Shown here: positions 12,539-16,611 of the stretch, in pieces
Numbering within the stretch: the stretch's first letter is position 1
How the letters are laid out: each line of letters begins with the position of its first letter
DNA from: UBA3210 sp963648895
GTDB taxonomy: Bacteria > Bacillota_I > Bacilli_A > RFN20 > CAG-449
NCBI GenBank assembly: GCA_963648895.1
Contig: CAVJGK010000019.1
Span: 1 to 16,611 of the forward strand
Reading direction: 5' to 3'
DNA length: 16,611 nucleotides
Position numbers and translations under genes: made by a program
Notes under the pieces: model-generated
The model's database searches: none
What the model was told of the DNA's origin: nothing
What the model saw: the letters and a program-made list of their open reading frames with translations, nothing else

Positions 12539-14368
12539 ATGAAAAATATTAGAAATATCGCAATTATCGCTCACGTTGACCACGGTAAAACAACACTTGT
12601 TAACCAATTATTACTTGCAAGTGGTACTTTCAGAGAAAATGAAGAAGTCCAAGATAGAATGATGGACAACAATGATATTGAAAGAGAACGTGGTATTACA
12701 ATTTTGGCGAAACCAACTGCGATCAATTATAAAGACTATAGAATTAACATTATCGACACTCCAGGTCATGCTGACTTTGGTGGTGAAGTTGAAAGAATTA
12801 TGCACATGGTTGATGGCTGTTTATTAGTCGTTGATGCTTTAGAAGGTACTATGCCTCAAACACGTTTCGTTTTGAAAAAAGCATTCGAAGCACACGTTAA
12901 ACCAGTTGTCGTTGTCAATAAGATTGATAGACCTAATGCTGATCCAAAAAGAGTATTAGATGAAGTTTTAGACTTATTTATTGAACTTGGCGCAGATGAT
13001 GAAATGTTAGAATTCAAAACAGTTTATGCTTCTGCATTAAAAGGTACATCAAGTTATGATCCAGATATCAATACACAAAAAGAAGGCATGGATCCAATCT
13101 TTGATACAATTATTTCAGAAATTCCAGCTCCATGTACAGATGATACATTACCTTTACAATTCCAACCTGCATTATTAGACTATAATGATTTCGTTGGTAG
13201 AATTGGTATTGGTAGAGTTGCACAAGGTAAGATCAAAGTAAATGATACTGTTGCTTGCTGCAGACTTGATGGTTCAATCAAGAACTTTAGAATTCAAAAA
13301 CTTTATGGTTTCTTTGGTTTAAAGAGAGTTGAAGTTAATGAAGCTGATGCTGGTGATATTATCGCAATTGCTGGTTTACCAGATTTAAGCGTTGGTGAAA
13401 CTATTTGTGAACCAAATAACATTTTACCTTTACCAATCTTAAGAATTGATGAACCAACATTACAAATGACATTCGGTACTAACTCTTCTCCTTTCTCAGG
13501 ACAAGATGGTAAAGAATTAACTGCAAGAAAGATTGAAGATAGATTATTTAGAGAAACTCAAAGAGACGTTTCTTTAAAAGTTGAAAGAATTCCTAATTCT
13601 GAATCATGGATTGTTTCTGGAAGAGGTGAATTACATTTATCTATCTTAATTGAAAACATGAGAAGAACAGGCTTCGAATTAGAAGTTTCTAAACCAAAAG
13701 TTATCGTCAAAGAAATTGACGGAGTTAAATGTGAACCATACGAAGATGTTCAAATCGATGTACCAGAAGAATATATGGGTTCTATTATGGAATCTTTAGG
13801 TTCTAGAGGTGCTGAACTTGTTCATATGAATTATGATGAAAACCAAGTTAGAATTAACTATGTTGTCCCTTCAAGAGGATTACTTGGCTTTATGACAAAC
13901 TTTATGACTTTAACAAAAGGTTATGGTATCATCAACCACACATTCAAAGAATACCGTCCAATTTTAAAACTCGCAGTTGGTGAAAGAAAGATTGGTGTAT
14001 TAGTTTCAACCGATACTGGCCAAGCAACTCCATATGCTATTCAACATATTGAAGAAAGAGGTACATTATTTATTGAACCAGGCGATCAAATCTATGAAGG
14101 TATGATCGTTGGAGAAAACAAATACGATACCGATTTAGCGGTTACTCCAGTTAAAGAAAAGAACTTAACAAACCAACGTTCATCTAACAAAGATACAACA
14201 GTAACATTAAAAGGTGCAAAAAAGATGTCACTTGAAGCTTGCTTAGATTATATCAATACTGATGAATTAGTTGAAATTACTCCTAACTTCATTAGAATGA
14301 GAAAGAAGATCTTAAATACTTCTGAAAGAAAGAAAGCTGAAGCAAGAGCTCGTTACGAAGATCAATAA
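12539..14368 (+). CDS. typA: Ribosome-associated GTPase TypA/BipA
   Basis: A translational GTPase of the EF-G/LepA class that binds 70S ribosomes and helps ribosome assembly and growth under stress, notably cold. The 609 residues match the family. G1 AHVDHGKT is at 11-18, the switch I RERGIT at 49-54, G3 DTPGHADF at 73-80, and G4 NKIDRP at 127-132. The later EF-G-like domains are intact: the FGTNSSPFSGQDGKELTARK region, the GRGELHLSILIENMRRTGFE stretch and the YEDVQIDVPEEYMGSIMESL domain V start. The C-terminal part keeps the TypA-specific NQRSSNKDTTVTLKGAKKMS segment and a basic end. It is a single-gene unit with its own promoter and terminator. The start at 12539 is supported by AAGGAG 11 bases before it. 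Confidence 0.97.
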   Translation: MKNIRNIAIIAHVDHGKTTLVNQLLLASGTFRENEEVQDRMMDNNDIERERGITILAKPTAINYKDYRINIIDTPGHADFGGEVERIMHMVDGCLLVVDALEGTMPQTRFVLKKAFEAHVKPVVVVNKIDRPNADPKRVLDEVLDLFIELGADDEMLEFKTVYASALKGTSSYDPDINTQKEGMDPIFDTIISEIPAPCTDDTLPLQFQPALLDYNDFVGRIGIGRVAQGKIKVNDTVACCRLDGSIKNFRIQKLYGFFGLKRVEVNEADAGDIIAIAGLPDLSVGETICEPNNILPLPILRIDEPTLQMTFGTNSSPFSGQDGKELTARKIEDRLFRETQRDVSLKVERIPNSESWIVSGRGELHLSILIENMRRTGFELEVSKPKVIVKEIDGVKCEPYEDVQIDVPEEYMGSIMESLGSRGAELVHMNYDENQVRINYVVPSRGLLGFMTNFMTLTKGYGIINHTFKEYRPILKLAVGERKIGVLVSTDTGQATPYAIQHIEERGTLFIEPGDQIYEGMIVGENKYDTDLAVTPVKEKNLTNQRSSNKDTTVTLKGAKKMSLEACLDYINTDELVEITPNFIRMRKKILNTSERKKAEARARYEDQ

Positions 14369-14376
14369 GATATACT

Positions 14377-14402
14377 AAAAAGGAACTTAGGTTCCTTTTT
14401 TT
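14377..14402 (+). terminator. Terminator of typA
   Basis: AAAAAGGAAC (14377-14386), loop TTAG, GTTCCTTTTT (14391-14400), then more T. It lies 8 bases past the typA stop. Confidence 0.9.
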
Positions 14403-14408
14403 ATTGCA

Positions 14409-14440
14409 CAAAAAAAGATACTTGGCAGTATCTTTATTTT
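14409..14440 (-). terminator. Terminator of the M3 peptidase gene
   Basis: On the minus strand AAAGATACT, loop GCCA, AGTATCTTT, then a T-run; perfect 9-base-pair stem (14427-14435 with 14414-14422). The stop codon of the peptidase gene sits in the upstream stem edge. It faces the typA terminator across a few bases, so each strand has its own hairpin. Confidence 0.85.
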
Positions 14441-16329
14441 GAGAATATAGATTTGACACTTGAAGCGATTTTATTAATAGTTTCTTGTTCAAATGGTGAA
14501 GCTAAGTTTAATTGATTAATAACATATTTAAATGAATTAGTTTCTCCATATTTTAATAATTCATTATATTGGTAATAAGCGTTAGATCTATCCTCATTAA
14601 ATTGAATTTCTAAAGAAGGAATAGCACTTACTGCATAAGAAATATAATAACAAGGAGAAGCAAATATATGATGAATGCATGAATAGATATTGTTTCCTTT
14701 ATTATCCTTCATAAATGTTCGAGGATAAATATAAGTAGAACATAATTCATTAAATTTAGCTTGGATATTATCTAATGTCAATTCTTCTTCAGTGGCGACA
14801 TTATAAACATAATCTTCGAAAGAAGCGACAGTAACTCCTGATAATATACTCCATAATTTATTAAAGATGGTGTATTTTGTTAATGATGAAGCACTATTTT
14901 GATCCATGAAAGAAGTAAAATAATCACTCATTAATAATTCTAAACTTTGAGAATGCATTTCAGCCACATCGAGGTTTTGACTTAATTTGCCTTTGTAAGA
15001 AGGCTCAGCCAGTAAACTAGCGAGGTAGTGACCAAATTCATGATATAAAGAAGAATAATCTTCTAAATTACCATCAGCGTTTAATAAAATAAAATAATCA
15101 TTCTTTGAAGTAGAAATAGGTGTTTCATAAGAACCAGAATATTTATTAGTTCTTACATCAAAATTATATCTACCATATGTTTTAAAATCTTTAATGATTG
15201 ATTTGGCACTTGGTACAACATTTATTACATAATCTAAAGCATCTAATAATTCTTGATCACCGATTCTAGTTGAAGTTAATATACCTGTATTAATACTAGA
15301 AGAATTAAATGTAGAATGAAGGGAAGAATGTGCGATACTTTCAAATAATTCTTTTGCGTCTGAAACGCTATAATCGCGTTGGTAATATTTAAAACGATAT
15401 TCTTCATAAGATGAATAACCTAAATAAGATGCAATCTTTCTTCTTACTTTAACTAAATCTAAATAGATTTGGTTAATGGTTGAATAATCAACATTTTCTT
15501 TATATCTTTCGGCGTTATATGTTTTTAATAATTCGTTTTCTTGATCTTGTAAGGATTTATATTCACTTGGTTCTTCTTCATCTCCTGTATCAAGATTTAA
15601 ATAATATTGAACTTCATTATCAGAGAAGGAAAAATATTCAATGGTCGTATTTTTATAATAATCATTAGATAACATTGTTTTATAAAATTTATTAACGTTT
15701 TCTTGAATGGAAGTATAAATATCAACATTCGCATAATAAGAATTATAATATTCTTCATTGTCAGTATATAAATCATTATAAATACGCATTAATAAAGAAT
15801 TATTATATGCTGGATAGAAATAAGAAGTATAAGAATTAAAACTAGATATAACATTAGAAAATGATTCTTTTGCATCAATTTTTGAATTTATTTCATCATA
15901 AGTTACTTTTACTTCGTTCTCATCAATGACCGTTACTTGACGATTATAAAATATTTTAGAAGTATCAATAGAAATTAAATAAGTAGTTTCTTCTTCACCG
16001 ATTTGAGAGATGAAATAATCTTTCACTTCATCTAATTGTAATTTATTTTGGACTTGCTTAAGTGTTTCAGTATAAGTTTTCCAATAAGAATTATATAATT
16101 CAGTTACTTTCTCATTGGTTTTTCTTCTGTTGTAATTAAGTTCTCCTTTTTGTTTTAAAATAGAGTTTAATTCTTCTTGCATTGATACATAATATTTATA
16201 AACTTCACTTGGTGAAATAGTGACTGGTAAATCTTCACTAGAAAGATTATCAATTGAATTATAATTAGAACATGAACCAAGGGTAATAATAGAAATTAAA
16301 CTAACTAATAATATATTTATTTTTTTCAT
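14434..16329 (-). CDS. M3-family zinc oligopeptidase, lipoprotein form
   Basis: A 631-residue protein with a lipoprotein signal: basic start, hydrophobic stretch and lipobox LGSC with Cys at 20. The zinc motif HEFGH is at 430-434 (SLYHEFGHYLAS), with Glu457 in DVAEMHSQSLE, 27 residues after the first His, as third ligand. This is the gluzincin layout of M3 peptidases (thimet oligopeptidase, PepF, Dcp). A C-terminal SPCYYISYAVSAIPS fits the conserved tyrosine-rich substrate region of PepF-like enzymes. M3 enzymes are mostly cytoplasmic; the lipobox puts this one outside, presumably trimming peptides at the surface. The long N-terminal half is Tyr-, Asn- and Ser-rich. Its ribosome site AGGAG (16346-16342) is 12 bases from the ATG and lies inside the last codons of the upstream flavoprotein gene, which stops one base before this start. 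Confidence 0.88.
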   Translation of the reverse strand: MKKINILLVSLISIITLGSCSNYNSIDNLSSEDLPVTISPSEVYKYYVSMQEELNSILKQKGELNYNRRKTNEKVTELYNSYWKTYTETLKQVQNKLQLDEVKDYFISQIGEEETTYLISIDTSKIFYNRQVTVIDENEVKVTYDEINSKIDAKESFSNVISSFNSYTSYFYPAYNNSLLMRIYNDLYTDNEEYYNSYYANVDIYTSIQENVNKFYKTMLSNDYYKNTTIEYFSFSDNEVQYYLNLDTGDEEEPSEYKSLQDQENELLKTYNAERYKENVDYSTINQIYLDLVKVRRKIASYLGYSSYEEYRFKYYQRDYSVSDAKELFESIAHSSLHSTFNSSSINTGILTSTRIGDQELLDALDYVINVVPSAKSIIKDFKTYGRYNFDVRTNKYSGSYETPISTSKNDYFILLNADGNLEDYSSLYHEFGHYLASLLAEPSYKGKLSQNLDVAEMHSQSLELLMSDYFTSFMDQNSASSLTKYTIFNKLWSILSGVTVASFEDYVYNVATEEELTLDNIQAKFNELCSTYIYPRTFMKDNKGNNIYSCIHHIFASPCYYISYAVSAIPSLEIQFNEDRSNAYYQYNELLKYGETNSFKYVINQLNLASPFEQETINKIASSVKSIFSK

Positions 16330-16330
16330 A

Positions 16331-16611
16331 TTAGATTTCTTCTCCTATTTTAATTCCGCATAAAAAGGCAAATTCTATATTATATCCTCCACATATGCCA
16401 TCAATATCAATTTCTTCACCACCAACAAAGATATTATTATCTTTTTTTAATGATAAAGAAGGGGTTATATCTTTTAATGAAATACCTCCAGAACTTACTT
16501 GAGAAAAGACTAAAGGATATAGTCCTTTAATTTTTAAGATGTATTCTTTAGGATTAATTTGATGTTCTTTTAAATATTTGGCAATGCTTGGATGGAATAA
16601 AGTAAAATAAC
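16331..16611 (-). CDS. C-terminus of a BaiN/HI0933-type flavoprotein (partial)
   Basis: Only the last 92 residues lie in the window; the gene continues past the right edge and ends with TAA at 16333-16331. The tail has the features of the HI0933/BaiN/YhiN family of NAD(P)/FAD-dependent oxidoreductases: SQVSSGGISLKDI, then NIFVGGEEIDIDGICGGYNI, then a closing helix EFAFLCGIKIGEEI. The GE-x-x-D-x-D-G-x-x-GGYN segment is part of the FAD-binding C-terminal end. The family is cytoplasmic; substrates are mostly unknown, although one member, BaiN, acts in bile-acid dehydroxylation. It is directly upstream of the M3 lipoprotein gene with a one-base gap, so the two are probably cotranscribed and translationally coupled. 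Confidence 0.88.
   Translation of the reverse strand, partial: YFTLFHPSIAKYLKEHQINPKEYILKIKGLYPLVFSQVSSGGISLKDITPSLSLKKDNNIFVGGEEIDIDGICGGYNIEFAFLCGIKIGEEI

Noticed and set aside
1..16611. CRISPR array, insertion sequence, prophage or integrative element
   Set aside because: No regular direct repeats with spacers, no transposase or integrase, and no terminal inverted repeats were seen.

Overview
The window looks like chromosomal DNA of a low-GC Gram-positive bacterium of the Bacilli / Erysipelotrichia / near-Mollicutes kind (gut Bacilli such as the RF39- or RFN20-like groups would fit). The reasons are AT-rich DNA, AGGAG-type ribosome sites before nearly every gene, lipoproteins with short lipoboxes, an RNase J2-type protein, a YebC_II-type protein, TypA and an L13-S9 operon. 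All tryptophans in the conserved proteins are TGG, so the standard bacterial code holds. Of 18 stop codons that can be seen, 16 are TAA, 2 are TAG and none is TGA.

Layout. 1-77: start of a leftward gene (secreted or membrane protein), cut by the window edge. 250-3762: rightward run asnS, an unknown single-span membrane protein, and galE, closed by a two-way terminator. 5910-3805: leftward three-gene operon of membrane proteins (a YybS/ECF-S-like polytopic protein, a proline-rich anchored protein, a three-span protein). 5995-6417: divergent thioredoxin-like lipoprotein. 6528-7247: YebC_II-type translation factor with its own promoter and terminator. 7305-7949: HAAS/DUF1129-like membrane protein. 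8001-9118: an accessory cassette A-B-A', in which two 116-residue paralogues (81 of 116 residues identical, no gaps) flank an unrelated 134-residue protein. 9222-10235: promoter, probable L13 leader, rplM, rpsI, terminator. 10258-10428: candidate small RNA gene with two CUCCUUU motifs. 10475-10636: leftward tRNA-His with clear promoter and UUCG-loop terminator. 10724-12409: RNase J2-like protein with a degenerate active site. 12539-14368: typA (bipA). 16329-14434: M3-type zinc peptidase lipoprotein, directly behind the 3' end of a BaiN/HI0933-type flavoprotein (16611-16331, partial).

How the genes fit together. Most of the window is translation and RNA housekeeping (AsnRS, L13, S9, YebC, RNase J2, TypA, tRNA-His), interspersed with envelope proteins. 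The parts that stand out as not ordinary are the A-B-A' cassette at 8001-9118, which has the shape of an effector with duplicated partner or immunity genes, and the intergenic RNA candidate at 10258-10428, whose unpaired parts match the anti-Shine-Dalgarno tail of 16S rRNA. Function of the cassette is an inference from layout and from loose resemblance only.
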